Shown: positions 1 to 10,586, counted from the first letter of the stretch. The stretch: DNA of 64,000 bases from Bacillota bacterium (GCA_029781825.1 JAKOVY010000110.1:41938-105937); one strand, 5' to 3'. Numbers and translations are program-made. Notes: generated from the letters alone by a model not told the origin.

Positions 1-306
1 GTTGTATCATCGCCCGAGAAGGTGGCTTTTTACAAGCAGGTGGAGAGGGATTATTCCCTGGAGGATTTATGCCGGCTGATGCCGGACGATGTCGACATAA
101 TATTTGCAGAAGGCTTCAAACGGGAGCACCAGCCTAAAATCGAGGTGGCCAGGCAGGGCATCAGCACAGAGTTAATTCGGCCCGACAATCTGATTGCAAT
201 GGTAACAGATTTTCCTGTCGCTCACAGCGATGTGCCGGTGTTCGGATTTGACGAGGTCGAATCCTTATGTCGCTATCTGCGGGATATGTTTATGGACAGC
301 AAGTAA
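1..306 (+). CDS. mobB: Molybdopterin-guanine dinucleotide biosynthesis protein MobB, C-terminal part (5' truncated by window edge)
   Basis: Frame is open from base 1; 'DVDIIFAEGFKREHQPKIEV' matches the MobB family signature. Confidence 0.8.
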   Translation, partial: VVSSPEKVAFYKQVERDYSLEDLCRLMPDDVDIIFAEGFKREHQPKIEVARQGISTELIRPDNLIAMVTDFPVAHSDVPVFGFDEVESLCRYLRDMFMDSK

Positions 307-315
307 TGAGGTGGT

Positions 316-2127
316 TTGGTGGATGACCGGCTGAAAGTTCGAATTCATACTGCCTCCGGGCCCCTGGTTTCATGGGTGGATAAAGGCCAGAAGGTATGGG
401 ACTCGGTCCAGCAAGCCGGGATCATACAGAGAGGCGAATGCGGGGGACGGGGGTTATGTCTTAAGTGCAAGGCCCGGGTAAGGGGCGAAGTCTCGCCTCC
501 CACCGACGAGGAACTAACCGCTTTGACTCCGGAGGAGATCTCGCAAGGTTACCGTTTAACCTGCAAGTGCCGCGTTCTTGGTGAAACTTCGGTCTATCTC
601 GAGGACATCGGGATCGGCGACTATAAAGCCGGGCTGTTGAGGTATGAGAGGTACCCCGGGGTGCTGTCGGCGATTCGAACTGTACATACCCATATACCTG
701 GTTTTGACCGGAAGAACCCCATACCGCTGCTGGAGCGAATACAGGGAGCCTTTAAAGGCTATGAGCTGGAGATAACCCCTCAGGACCTGAACATGATGGC
801 ACAACTGGACAAGGGTGAAGGTTTTAGGGTTACCGGCGGTTTGTTTGATTCCACCGTGCTGCGCATTCGTCCTGAAGGCAGCGCCTCTTTCCTGGGAATA
901 GCCCTCGATATTGGAACCACCTCTTTGTCCTGTGCCCTGATTGACCTGGTGAACGGAGAACTGCTGGGGGAAGGAGGTACCCTCAACTCCCAGATTGCTT
1001 ACGGTCGTGACATAATGACGCGCATCAGCTATGTCATGGATGATGAAGAGGGGCTGAAGGTGCTGCAGGACAAGGTTATGAGGGATGTCTCCGGTATGAT
1101 AAGAACCTTGCTGTCAAAGCTGAATGCAGATCCCGAAGACATACTGGAGATGGTCGTGGTAGGTAATCCCGTAATGCTGCACCTTTTTCTGGGAGCGGAT
1201 CCCCGGGGACTGGGTCGAGCCCCTTATGTGGGTTTGTTTAGAGATGAAACAGAGGTGCGAGGGGGAAGCCTGGGAGTGCCCATGCACCCTGCGGGGCGGG
1301 TCTTATTATTACCGCAGATTGCCGGGTTTTTGGGGGCGGATATTATTGCCTGTCTGCTGGCGATTGACGGCGGTTCCCAGGCGAGTTTTTTGGTGATAGA
1401 CATAGGCACCAACGGCGAAATCGTCTTAAAACATAAAGACCTGCTGCTGGCCTGCTCGGTGGCTGCCGGTTCAGCTTTTGAGGGCGGAGATATCACCAGT
1501 GGTATGGCGGCTCGCACGGGAGCAATTGACCGCTTCTGGTTGGAGGATGGAAAGCTGAATTACAATGTGATTGGCGGCATTAAGCCGGAGGGGATATGCG
1601 GGTCGGGACTGATTGACCTGCTTCATGTTTTTCTTGAAACCGAGGTACTGGATGAGACCGGACTTATTCATGCTGAAAGATATAACGGAGCATGGCGTGA
1701 CACCGAAAGGGGTGTGGAACTGGTTATTGTCGACGGTTCCGAGACTGATTCGGGGATTCCGGTAGTTTTTAATCAACAGGATGTGCGCCAGCTGCAGTTG
1801 GCCAAGGCGGCGGTGCGAGCGGGAGTGGATATTTTGATGAAAGAGGCCGGGACAGCGCCGGAGGATATAGATGAAGTGATGTTCGCCGGTGCATTCGGCA
1901 ATTACCTCAACCCTGAATCAGTTTTGGGAACCGGTATGCTTCCGCAGTTTCAGCCGGGGGAGATTAAGGCCATTGGGAATGCGGCTCTGCGGGGAGCCAT
2001 CGCCGCCCTGCTCCGGATACCGGAGAGAGAGAAAGCTCAGCAATACGCCAGGAAGACTAGAGCGGTGGAACTGGCCGATCACCCGGATTTCTCACGGGTG
2101 TTTGTTGCCGGCATGGCCTTGAAATAG
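316..2127 (+). CDS. ASKHA/DUF4445 protein with N-terminal [2Fe-2S] ferredoxin domain (RACo-like corrinoid reductive activator family)
   Basis: Ferredoxin Cys motif CGGRGLCLKCK; 'ALDIGTTSLSCALIDL', 'VIDIGTNGEIVL' and 'AGAFGNYLNPE' typical of DUF4445. Confidence 0.88.
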   Translation: MVDDRLKVRIHTASGPLVSWVDKGQKVWDSVQQAGIIQRGECGGRGLCLKCKARVRGEVSPPTDEELTALTPEEISQGYRLTCKCRVLGETSVYLEDIGIGDYKAGLLRYERYPGVLSAIRTVHTHIPGFDRKNPIPLLERIQGAFKGYELEITPQDLNMMAQLDKGEGFRVTGGLFDSTVLRIRPEGSASFLGIALDIGTTSLSCALIDLVNGELLGEGGTLNSQIAYGRDIMTRISYVMDDEEGLKVLQDKVMRDVSGMIRTLLSKLNADPEDILEMVVVGNPVMLHLFLGADPRGLGRAPYVGLFRDETEVRGGSLGVPMHPAGRVLLLPQIAGFLGADIIACLLAIDGGSQASFLVIDIGTNGEIVLKHKDLLLACSVAAGSAFEGGDITSGMAARTGAIDRFWLEDGKLNYNVIGGIKPEGICGSGLIDLLHVFLETEVLDETGLIHAERYNGAWRDTERGVELVIVDGSETDSGIPVVFNQQDVRQLQLAKAAVRAGVDILMKEAGTAPEDIDEVMFAGAFGNYLNPESVLGTGMLPQFQPGEIKAIGNAALRGAIAALLRIPEREKAQQYARKTRAVELADHPDFSRVFVAGMALK

Positions 2128-2146
2128 GATATTGCCAGGGTACAGC

Positions 2147-2185
2147 AAGACCCGGTCCGGGATGGTATAATCCCGGCCGGGTCTT
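2147..2185 (+). terminator. Intrinsic terminator
   Basis: AAGACCCGG.CCGGGAT-ggtata-ATCCCGG.CCGGGTCTT stem directly after the DUF4445 gene. Confidence 0.8.
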
Positions 2186-2213
2186 TAAATTTCGTGAGTT
2201 AAGATGGAGGCGG

Positions 2214-3527
2214 TTACGGCAGGTTTTTAAACAACGGGTTGATTACTACCCCGGTTAACAGCTTGGGATAAAAGTAGGTTGATTTCTGCGGCATCTTGTC
2301 TCCGGCCTTGGCTACAGCAACTACCTCCTGTACCTTGGTGGGGTTGAGCAGAAAAGCCAATTGGTGGCTTCCGTCATCGACCCTGGCTATCGCCCATTCT
2401 TCATCCCGGGTATAATTGATGTTGTTTTGGTTCTTCCGGTCATCCTCTTTTATCCCCAGTATTTGGGAAAGGATCAGATGATCAAGCAGAGCCACATCGA
2501 GTTTTTTCCAGGCATCGGACATCTCCTTGGGCATGAGGCTTTTGGCTTGGTTCATGTTTTTGATCGTCAGGAAATACAGCGATTTTTCCTGGGTGTAAAG
2601 ACCAAAGACATGCTTTTTCCTGCCCCGTTGAGCCAACTCGTCCATGAATTTGGGCAGACCTTCCGAAGAATTAAACTCTTCCACTGTGAAGACCTCGGTC
2701 AGGGCGGACTTGAATACCTCCAGATCCAGACGGCTTATATTTCTTACTACCCGATGGGTGGGCAGAATGACCAGACCTTCATCGTAGAGGTTGACCAGTG
2801 TAGTCATAACATAGTCATAACCCTTGTGACCCAATTCGCGCATCTGCTTGCTGTACTCCAGAGCTGTTTCATAGCGGTGATGTCCGTCCGCAATGAAGAT
2901 CTGTTCGTCCCTCAGATACGCGGAAACCGTTTGCAGGGTATTCTCGTCGGCGACAACCCATAGACGGTGTGACTCACCGGCCTCATCTATAATATCCAGA
3001 TCGGGCTCGCGACCCTCGATCGCCTGAAGCAGCGCATTATCTACCCTTTTTTCCGGATCGCTGTACAGTCCAAAGATGGAACTGAAGTTGCACTGAGTGG
3101 CCTGCATCAGCTTGAGACGGTCTGCTTTGGGCTTGGAGAGGGTTTCCTCGTGGGGAAGAACCGAACCTTCCGAATAGTCCTGGAGCTTCAGGCCGCATAT
3201 AAAACCATTGCGAGTCAATGCTCCCCCGGAGACCCGGAACTCCTGCTGATAGACGTACATAGCGGGTTTGGGTTCCGGCAGCAAAGTTTCATCCTCAATC
3301 CAGCGCTCCAGGTACTTTTTTGCCCGGGTGTAACGGTTATTCTTTTCGTTGTCATCCGGGAATACCAGTCCCAGCTCCAGGCGTATAATATTGACCGGGT
3401 TTTCAGCATAGTATCTTGCCTGGGACTTCTCATCAATGATGTCATACGGCGGAGTCATTACTGACGCCAGATTGGCGATCTTACTTTTATTGTAACGCAA
3501 CCCAACAAACGGGATAATTTCGGCCAT
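2214..3527 (-). CDS. DUF1015 family protein
   Basis: N-terminus 'MAEIIPFVGLRYN...VMTPPYDIID' and 'IADGHHRYETAL' are DUF1015 hallmarks. Confidence 0.9.
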   Translation of the reverse strand: MAEIIPFVGLRYNKSKIANLASVMTPPYDIIDEKSQARYYAENPVNIIRLELGLVFPDDNEKNNRYTRAKKYLERWIEDETLLPEPKPAMYVYQQEFRVSGGALTRNGFICGLKLQDYSEGSVLPHEETLSKPKADRLKLMQATQCNFSSIFGLYSDPEKRVDNALLQAIEGREPDLDIIDEAGESHRLWVVADENTLQTVSAYLRDEQIFIADGHHRYETALEYSKQMRELGHKGYDYVMTTLVNLYDEGLVILPTHRVVRNISRLDLEVFKSALTEVFTVEEFNSSEGLPKFMDELAQRGRKKHVFGLYTQEKSLYFLTIKNMNQAKSLMPKEMSDAWKKLDVALLDHLILSQILGIKEDDRKNQNNINYTRDEEWAIARVDDGSHQLAFLLNPTKVQEVVAVAKAGDKMPQKSTYFYPKLLTGVVINPLFKNLP

Positions 3528-3834
3528 GGGACGGTTTCCTCCTATGCTTTATCAATACTCAAAATTCTATAATACTTGGAATGATCTTCGCAACGGGTTT
3601 TGTTACAGGAACTTCAAATTCCCCATGCCGGAGGCAGACATTTTTCAGAACATCCTTTCCAAGGCATCATTTCTGATTTTAACCTCCCAGTCTAATCTAC
3701 GTATATTCTGCAGTACTTTATTACAGGTGACCCGGCATTCTTGCATTTTATAAACCGTAGTGCTTTAATTTAGACGTGTAAAGCAAAATCTGGGCTCTTT
3801 GTAACGGAATTTGTGGTTTTGACGGAGGTTTTCG

Positions 3835-4629
3835 GTGCTGATTGACTATCATGTTCATGCTATGGCCCATGGTGAATACGAATATTCTTGGTCATGGATC
3901 GAGGAATACCTTCGCCGGGCTCAGGCTCAAAATATAGCCCAAATCGGATTCAGCGACCATGACTGGTTCGAAGACCGGATAGAGATTGAATTGATCAAGG
4001 GGGTTGCTGCCCGTCCTGAATTCTGCAGCTTGATGGTAAGAGTGGGCATTGAAGTGGACTACAAACCCGAGAGAGAAGCCGAGATAAGCGGGATGCTGGC
4101 ACAGAAACCCTATGATTTTGCCATCGGCTCGGTCCATCACCTGGGAGAATGGATGTTTGATCACCCGGATCAAAAAGACGGTTTTTTGCAAAGGGACATC
4201 GACGAGATCTATCAAGAGTATTATTCATTGGTCGACCGGATGGTGAAGTCAAACCTGTTTGATGTTGTGGGGCACCTTGATCTGATTAAGATCTGGGGGT
4301 TCAAACCGACAACTAGGCAGGAAAACTATTTCCTCAAACCGCTTTTGCACGGGATGAGGATGTCGGGTATGGTGGTGGAAATAAACACCCGCGGCCTTCG
4401 CAAGCCGGTCAAGGAGATGTATCCCAGCGAGGTACTGCTGCGGGATCTGTTTGCTCATAATATCCCTATTACCTTTGGCTCGGATGCTCATCACCCTGAG
4501 GAACTGGGAAGCGGGCTTTCCGAGGCTTTGCAGACCGCCTGGAAGGTTGGCTACCGGAAGGCATCGGGATTTACCAGGAGACAAAGCATTTTTTATCCGT
4601 TATCTGAAGCAAGGAAGGGGATTTCATGA
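3835..4629 (+). CDS. PHP-domain histidinol-phosphatase family protein
   Basis: 'LIDYHVHAMAHGE', 'IGFSDHDW', 'GSVHHL', 'VGHLDLIK', 'FGSDAHHPEELG' metal-binding motifs. Confidence 0.82.
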   Translation: MLIDYHVHAMAHGEYEYSWSWIEEYLRRAQAQNIAQIGFSDHDWFEDRIEIELIKGVAARPEFCSLMVRVGIEVDYKPEREAEISGMLAQKPYDFAIGSVHHLGEWMFDHPDQKDGFLQRDIDEIYQEYYSLVDRMVKSNLFDVVGHLDLIKIWGFKPTTRQENYFLKPLLHGMRMSGMVVEINTRGLRKPVKEMYPSEVLLRDLFAHNIPITFGSDAHHPEELGSGLSEALQTAWKVGYRKASGFTRRQSIFYPLSEARKGIS

Positions 4630-5630
4630 ACAGTATCGTAATTCTGGTGGTAAGCCTGGGCATCATTTTAATCGGGGCCGAGCTTTTCACCAATGCGGTT
4701 GAATGGCTGGGCAAGAAATTGAACCTGTCCGAAGGAGCGGTGGGAAGCGTACTGGCGGCAGTGGGAACTGCGCTTCCCGAGACCATGATTCCAGTTATTG
4801 CTCTGATCGGAGGAGGAGCCGAAGCGGTTAACATTGGAACCGGGGCCATACTGGGCGCACCGTTGATGCTGTCCACCCTGGCTATGTTTGTTACCGGTAT
4901 TTCGATTGTGCTTTTTCGAAAACGCCGTGAGTTCGGGTTAAAGGTAACAGCCAACCCCGAGGTGATGAAAAGGGACCTCGGGCTTTTCCTGATCGTTTTC
5001 ACGGCCGCCTTGCTGGCGGGGACTATGCCCCCTGAGATGAGGAAATGGCAGCTTATTGTGGGCACGGCCATGGTTTTATCCTACGTTTTATATCTGATGG
5101 TCACCCTGAAGGACGACAGTGCACCGGAGCATGACCAGCTGAGCCCGTGTTATTTTGCGCCCCGCATGATTGTACCGAGATTGAGAATCGTTGTTCTGCA
5201 GTTCGCCGTGGCTCTGGCCTTGATTATCGGCGGTGCCCATCTTTTCGTGGGTGCCATAGAGACGGTGGCTCTGGCCTTTGGAGTTCCCGCGTTTGTGCTG
5301 TCTTTGGTGATTGCGCCGGTGGCTACGGAATTGCCGGAGAAGTTTAACAGTGTCCTGTGGGTGTCGCGAGGCCGGGATACACTGGCCCTGGGCAATATTA
5401 CCGGAGCCATGGTGTTTCAAGGGTCCTTGATTCCGGCTCTGGGAATTTTTCTAACCGATTGGCAGCTCGGAGTGGGAGCACTCCTGAGTGGAGCCCTGGC
5501 CCTTATATCTTCGGCCATTCTTTATATTGAAGTGCTCCGCAGGAAGCATACGGAGGCCATATATCTCATCATTGCGGGACTGTTTTATGTGATTTTCTTC
5601 TTCATGGTTCTCGAGGGAATAATCCGTTAG
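4626..5630 (+). CDS. Sodium:calcium antiporter (CaCA) family membrane protein
   Basis: 'GAELFTNAVEWLG...LAAVGTALPETMIP' and 'VIAPVATELPEKFNS' alpha-repeat motifs; overlaps the preceding stop by 4 nt. Confidence 0.85.
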   Translation: MNSIVILVVSLGIILIGAELFTNAVEWLGKKLNLSEGAVGSVLAAVGTALPETMIPVIALIGGGAEAVNIGTGAILGAPLMLSTLAMFVTGISIVLFRKRREFGLKVTANPEVMKRDLGLFLIVFTAALLAGTMPPEMRKWQLIVGTAMVLSYVLYLMVTLKDDSAPEHDQLSPCYFAPRMIVPRLRIVVLQFAVALALIIGGAHLFVGAIETVALAFGVPAFVLSLVIAPVATELPEKFNSVLWVSRGRDTLALGNITGAMVFQGSLIPALGIFLTDWQLGVGALLSGALALISSAILYIEVLRRKHTEAIYLIIAGLFYVIFFFMVLEGIIR

Positions 5631-5643
5631 AAAGGAAGATAAA

Positions 5644-6105
5644 ATGACGGTCGAGGAAAAACTGGCTGCAATGGGCATTATACTTCCCGAACCACCGGCT
5701 CCGGTTGCTTCATATGTTCCGGGGCTGGTATGCCATAATCTGGTCTTCGTTTCCGGACAGCTTCCCACCAAGGACGGAAAACTCCTGATGGAAGGAGCTC
5801 TGGGACGCGAACTGTCTGTTGAAGAAGGGTATATTGCCGCGCGCCAGGCGGTTATCAACTGCTTGGGGGTCCTCAAGTCGCTGGTGGGTGACCTGGACCG
5901 GGTGGAACGGATCGTCAGGCTGACCGCGTTTGTCCAGTCGGCTCCGGACTTCCACGCTCAGCCGCAGGTTGCCAATGGGGCCTCCGACCTGCTGCAGGAG
6001 GTGTTTGGAACTCGGGGTAAACACACCCGGGTGGCCGTGGGGGTTAATTCACTGCCCTTGAATGCGCCCTGTGAGATAGACTTCATTGCCGCCGTCAGGC
6101 CATGA
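5644..6105 (+). CDS. RidA/YjgF family protein
   Basis: 'LVFVSGQLPTKDGKL', 'NCLGVLKSLVGDLDRV', 'HTRVAVGVNSLPLNAPCEIDFIA'. Confidence 0.9.
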   Translation: MTVEEKLAAMGIILPEPPAPVASYVPGLVCHNLVFVSGQLPTKDGKLLMEGALGRELSVEEGYIAARQAVINCLGVLKSLVGDLDRVERIVRLTAFVQSAPDFHAQPQVANGASDLLQEVFGTRGKHTRVAVGVNSLPLNAPCEIDFIAAVRP

Positions 6106-6142
6106 CGTATGCTTGGTTACTTATCAAAGGGGGGCTTAATAT

Positions 6143-6484
6143 ATGAACGTTTATGACAAGGCTCATGAGACCGCACGCGCGTTAAAGGAGACTCCTCAGT
6201 ACAAGGCATATACCAGGGCGAGGGAGGAGCTGAGAGCCGACCGGAGCACCTGGGAGATGGTTAAGGATTTCCGCTCCCGGCAGACCCGGATTCAAAAACA
6301 GATCCTGTCCGGGGAGGAACCGGCCCCCGAGAAAATCACCGAACTCCAGGAGCTCTCCGGCATAATTGGAAGATCAGAGCGGGCAACCGAGTTTTTTCGG
6401 GCGGAGATGGAGCTTATCAAAATAGTGGAAGACATTCAGCGCATCCTGGTAAGATCTATTGACCTGGAGCTGGAAAACCTCTGA
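6143..6484 (+). CDS. YlbF/YmcA family regulator
   Basis: Size and helical pattern 'YDKAHETARALKETPQYKAYTRAREEL'. Confidence 0.85.
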   Translation: MNVYDKAHETARALKETPQYKAYTRAREELRADRSTWEMVKDFRSRQTRIQKQILSGEEPAPEKITELQELSGIIGRSERATEFFRAEMELIKIVEDIQRILVRSIDLELENL

Positions 6485-6559
6485 AATTGATTCACTCATG
6501 AAAAGTTCCCAACCGGTTAAACCTAACTATAACTCAGCCAGGTTTGGGAGTATGGAACG

Positions 6560-7555
6560 ATGGACATTGACAGCTACTTGCCCCGTATTCATGAGCTGCT
6601 GGTGCAAGAAGTTCTATCAGGTTGGGAACCGGTAGATAGAGTGATGCTGCAGCCGCTGCAGATGCCGGGCAAGCTGATACGGCCGCGGCTGGTTCTGCTG
6701 AGCAGCGGACTGTTCGGAGAAATCAGTGAGCGGGCAATTGATGTAGCGATTGCCATCGAGTGTATCCATACGGCATCGTTGGTTCATGATGATATCGTCG
6801 ACGGTGCCTCTTTGCGGCGGGGAGTCCCCACCATAAACCACCTCTTCGATTCTCATACCGCAGTTCTGGCCGGAGACCATCTGTTTGCCACTGCTTTTGA
6901 AATCTTGGCCCGCTGCCAGCTCACCGAAGTGCTGAGCGAAGTGACTCGAGCCATCAAGCAGATGTGTGCGGGGGAGATAGCTCAGGACCTTAACCTGTTT
7001 AACACCGGCCTGTCGGAAAAAGATTATATGCGAAACATATTCGGAAAAACTGCCAGCCTTTTCGGTGCTGCCTGTCGATGCGGCGCCCTGGTTGCCGGGG
7101 CTCAACCGCAGGATGTTAGGCAGATCGGTCTTTTTGGAGAACATCTGGGGTATGCCTTCCAAATTGCCGATGATGTCATGGATTTTTGCGGCGAACCGGG
7201 AACCCTGGGCAAACCCTGCGGCGGGGATTTGAGAAATGGGATCATCACCCTGCCGGTTATAAGGGCACTGGCAGTATCAGAACACCGACGGGAACTGTTG
7301 CTCATCATAGAATCCAACCAATTGCAAGCCGATACGATAAACCGTGTTATCGAGATCTTAAAAGACTGCGGAGCCATTGAATACGCTGCCGCATGCGCCA
7401 TCAACTACTGCCTGGGTGCCATCCGTCTCCTGGAACCATTTCCCCAGTCTCCGGCCCGCAATGAGCTGGTTCGTCTCTGTTCCACCCTGATCACCCTTCC
7501 GGGTTTGGAGGGTAAAAGCTCCCGAGAAGTATGGAACATGCTGGTGGAGGTATAG
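6560..7555 (+). CDS. hepT: Polyprenyl (heptaprenyl-type) diphosphate synthase
   Basis: FARM 'LVHDDIVDGASLRRG' and SARM 'FQIADDVMDF' Asp-rich motifs. Confidence 0.85.
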   Translation: MDIDSYLPRIHELLVQEVLSGWEPVDRVMLQPLQMPGKLIRPRLVLLSSGLFGEISERAIDVAIAIECIHTASLVHDDIVDGASLRRGVPTINHLFDSHTAVLAGDHLFATAFEILARCQLTEVLSEVTRAIKQMCAGEIAQDLNLFNTGLSEKDYMRNIFGKTASLFGAACRCGALVAGAQPQDVRQIGLFGEHLGYAFQIADDVMDFCGEPGTLGKPCGGDLRNGIITLPVIRALAVSEHRRELLLIIESNQLQADTINRVIEILKDCGAIEYAAACAINYCLGAIRLLEPFPQSPARNELVRLCSTLITLPGLEGKSSREVWNMLVEV

Positions 7556-7557
7556 TC

Positions 7558-8616
7558 GTGCCGGTCGCTGGTCGGTTGCCCTGGCTTTACAACTACCTGA
7601 GACTCATTATTCCCTGGGTGGAATCGGAACTCCGACAGCTGACTGCGAGGGCAAGCTTAATTGAGGATGACCAATTGCGTCTTCAAGCCCTGAGCAGTCT
7701 GAAGACAAAAGCCTTTCACTGTTATGGCGGTTCAGTTATGGCTTTATTGGGACCTCGCAACAGTTGGCAGGATTTAGTGGTCCTGATGACCTCCTTCCAA
7801 AGCATATCCGATTACCTTGACAACCTCTGCGACCGCATGGGCGTAAGAGACCAGCACGCTTTTTACCGCCTCCACGATTCAATGCTGGCCGCTGCCACCC
7901 CGGGGGTGAGGCCGGCGGACTATTATGACCGGTATGAAGGGCACCGGGAAGAGGGTTACCTCTCGTATCTGGTAGCCCGCAGTCAGAGCGTAATCGCTTC
8001 CCTGCCCGGCCAGGAGCACGTTCACGGCCGTGTTGAGCAGCTAATCCGCCACTACATCAACCTGCAGGCCCTAAAACACCTTTCCCCGGAAGAGCGTTGC
8101 TACAGGCTAAAAGACTACATATACAGCAAGGTTGGTATCCCTCCGGGTTTTGAATGGTGGGAAATGGCGGCCGCTACCGGTTCAACCCTGGGAATGTTTG
8201 CCCTTTGGGCTGCAGCGGCCTGCCCTGATTGCGATTTATACCGGGCGGAACAGATATTTGAAGCCTACTTTCCCTGGATATGCGGGCTCCATATACTGCT
8301 GGACTACATAATAGACCAGGAGGAAGACGCGAAAGAGGGCGATTTAAACTTCATATCCTTTTACCCGCGGAAAGAAGCAGGGTGGGAGGCTCTGCACAAC
8401 TTTGCCGGCAAAGCCCTGGAGCGAGCCATCGACCTACCCAGTAAGGGGCTACATTCCCTGGTAGTTACCGGTCTCTTGGCTATGTACCTAAGCGATTCCA
8501 AGGTAAAGGAACAGGGTTATTCAAGACGGGCGCGGCAGCTTATAAAAGGCACGGGTAAAAGGGGGCTCGCTCTCTATTACCTGTGCCGGGCAGTACGACG
8601 GCGGAAAGGCATTTAG
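7558..8616 (+). CDS. ytpB: DUF2600 / YtpB-type tetraprenyl-beta-curcumene synthase homologue
   Basis: 'YLDNLCDR' Asp-containing motif, 'HILLDYIIDQEEDAKEGDLNFISFY'; GTG start 3 nt after hepT stop. Confidence 0.85.
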   Translation: MPVAGRLPWLYNYLRLIIPWVESELRQLTARASLIEDDQLRLQALSSLKTKAFHCYGGSVMALLGPRNSWQDLVVLMTSFQSISDYLDNLCDRMGVRDQHAFYRLHDSMLAAATPGVRPADYYDRYEGHREEGYLSYLVARSQSVIASLPGQEHVHGRVEQLIRHYINLQALKHLSPEERCYRLKDYIYSKVGIPPGFEWWEMAAATGSTLGMFALWAAAACPDCDLYRAEQIFEAYFPWICGLHILLDYIIDQEEDAKEGDLNFISFYPRKEAGWEALHNFAGKALERAIDLPSKGLHSLVVTGLLAMYLSDSKVKEQGYSRRARQLIKGTGKRGLALYYLCRAVRRRKGI

Positions 8617-8707
8617 TCGTCACTGGTTGTGGCGGGACCTCAACTTGCGGCCTGCTTCCCGTAAATATATAATGTGACTTAGCATCGAAGGGGAAGAGGA
8701 GGACCCT

Positions 8708-9634
8708 ATGAAAAAACGATTAGCCATTGCAATTGTGTTCCTTCTGGTAAGCCTTATGGGGTTGGGGTGTGGTGATGAAACGGTAGCCGTTGTAAACGGG
8801 GAAAAGGTTACCCGCTCCCAGCTCGAAAAAATCGTAAACCTGTATGTTTCCCAGGCCAAACAGCTTTATAGCGAGGACGTTACCGAGGATCGGGAGTTCA
8901 TGAAAGAGATCGAAAAAATGGCCTTAAATGATCTCATTGACCAAACCCTGATAATCCAGAAAGCCTTAAGTGAAGGACTGGAGGCTACCGAAGCGGAAGT
9001 CAAGAAGGCCATCAAAAACTTCAAGGACAGTGCCGGAACTGAGGGATACAAAAACTTTATTAAAGCTGCCGGCATGACGGATGAGGAATTTGAAAAGGAA
9101 ATGTACAATCAGGTTCTGATCGATGAACTGCGTGAAAAGGTTATCTCCAAGGTTAAAGTGACCGCAGAGGATGTTAAGGCCTATTATGACGCGCACCCCG
9201 AGGAATTTGGCAACCTGTACGAACTGAAGGTATCGCATATACTCCTTAAAACCCGGGAAGAGGCCGAAGAAGTAATCCAAAGGCTTAAAAACGGAGAGGA
9301 TTTTGGCACCCTGGCTCAGGAGTTGTCGATTGAGCCGGCAGCTCGGGAATCAAAGGGGAATCTCGGATTTATAAACGAACAAAGCAATCTGGTTGCCGAA
9401 TTCAAAGAAGCGGCTCTTAAGCTGAAACCCGGGGAAATAACAGAGGAACCCGTAAAAACTCAGTTTGGATTCCATGTAATTAAGGCTTTTGAGGAAAGGA
9501 AGCCCCATCTGGAACCTTTTGAACAGGTGAAAGATCAGGCCGAGCTCCTAGCCAGACAGGCTAAGGAAAACCAGGCCTGGATTGATTACGTGAGTGATCT
9601 CCGCAAACAGGCCGATATCGAGACCAAGATTTAA
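8708..9634 (+). CDS. prsA: Peptidylprolyl isomerase, PrsA/SurA-N parvulin lipoprotein
   Basis: Lipobox 'LMGLGCG'; parvulin 'VSHILLKTREEAEEVIQRLKNGEDFGTLAQELS'. Confidence 0.87.
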   Translation: MKKRLAIAIVFLLVSLMGLGCGDETVAVVNGEKVTRSQLEKIVNLYVSQAKQLYSEDVTEDREFMKEIEKMALNDLIDQTLIIQKALSEGLEATEAEVKKAIKNFKDSAGTEGYKNFIKAAGMTDEEFEKEMYNQVLIDELREKVISKVKVTAEDVKAYYDAHPEEFGNLYELKVSHILLKTREEAEEVIQRLKNGEDFGTLAQELSIEPAARESKGNLGFINEQSNLVAEFKEAALKLKPGEITEEPVKTQFGFHVIKAFEERKPHLEPFEQVKDQAELLARQAKENQAWIDYVSDLRKQADIETKI

Positions 9635-9687
9635 CCGTCGGGAAATCCTTGAGTTAAAAGCAAACAAACGAAGTGGAAAGGGTGTAA

Positions 9688-10548
9688 GTGTTGGCAGCCA
9701 CCAAGGATAAGTGTAAGGGATGTTCTGCGGCCGGGCGGGATGGCTGCAACCCTGAAAATTGCAGTCTGCCGGAAAAATCACTGCGGGGCAGTCTGAACCA
9801 GATCAAGAAAGTTGTAGCGGTTATGAGCGGCAAGGGCGGAGTAGGCAAATCAACCGTTACCAGCCTCCTGGCAGTAGGGCTGAACCGGATGGGCTACAAA
9901 GTTGGAGTGCTGGATTCTGACATAACCGGACCCAGCATACCTCGGATATTTGGCATTGAGGGCGGCAACCTGCAGGCTACGGATTTTGGGGTAATGCCTC
10001 CCTTAACCGGCGGCGGAATCAAGATAATCTCAGTAAACCTTTTCCTGCCCCGCGAGGACGACCCGGTTATCTGGAGAGGGCCCTTGTTGGCGGGCATGGT
10101 AAAGCAGTTCTGGGAGGAGACTGACTGGCGGGAATTGGATTATCTCCTGGTGGATCTGCCGCCGGGCACTGGTGATGTGCCTCTTACAGTAATGCAGTCA
10201 CTTCCTTTGGACGGGATTGTGATGGTTTCCGCTCCCCAGGAACTGGTTCTTATGGTCGTAAAAAAGGCGGTTAAAATGGCCAACAAGTTAGGCATTCCTA
10301 TTTTGGGGATGGTTGAGAATATGAGTTATGCCCGTTGCCCTCATTGCAACGAGAAGTTGGAGTTGTTTGGCGCCTCCCATGCTCGGGAGGTGGCAGATCA
10401 GATGAACATTCCCCTTTTGGGGCAGATTCCTTGGGATCCTCAGCTTAATCGTTTGATGGACCAGGGGAAAATTGAGGAGTACATGGATGATGAGGTCGCC
10501 CAATTGAGTGCGGAATTGGCGAGGAGGTTGCCCCTGGAACAGGTGTAA
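9688..10548 (+). CDS. mrp: Mrp/NBP35 family ATP-binding Fe-S carrier
   Basis: 'VMSGKGGVGKSTVTSLLA', 'DLPPGTGDVPLTVMQ', 'GMVENMSYARCPHC'; Cys-rich N-terminus. Confidence 0.92.
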   Translation: MLAATKDKCKGCSAAGRDGCNPENCSLPEKSLRGSLNQIKKVVAVMSGKGGVGKSTVTSLLAVGLNRMGYKVGVLDSDITGPSIPRIFGIEGGNLQATDFGVMPPLTGGGIKIISVNLFLPREDDPVIWRGPLLAGMVKQFWEETDWRELDYLLVDLPPGTGDVPLTVMQSLPLDGIVMVSAPQELVLMVVKKAVKMANKLGIPILGMVENMSYARCPHCNEKLELFGASHAREVADQMNIPLLGQIPWDPQLNRLMDQGKIEEYMDDEVAQLSAELARRLPLEQV

Positions 10549-10586
10549 CGGCCATGTTATTAAGGGCGTTTTTGCTCGACTACTGG

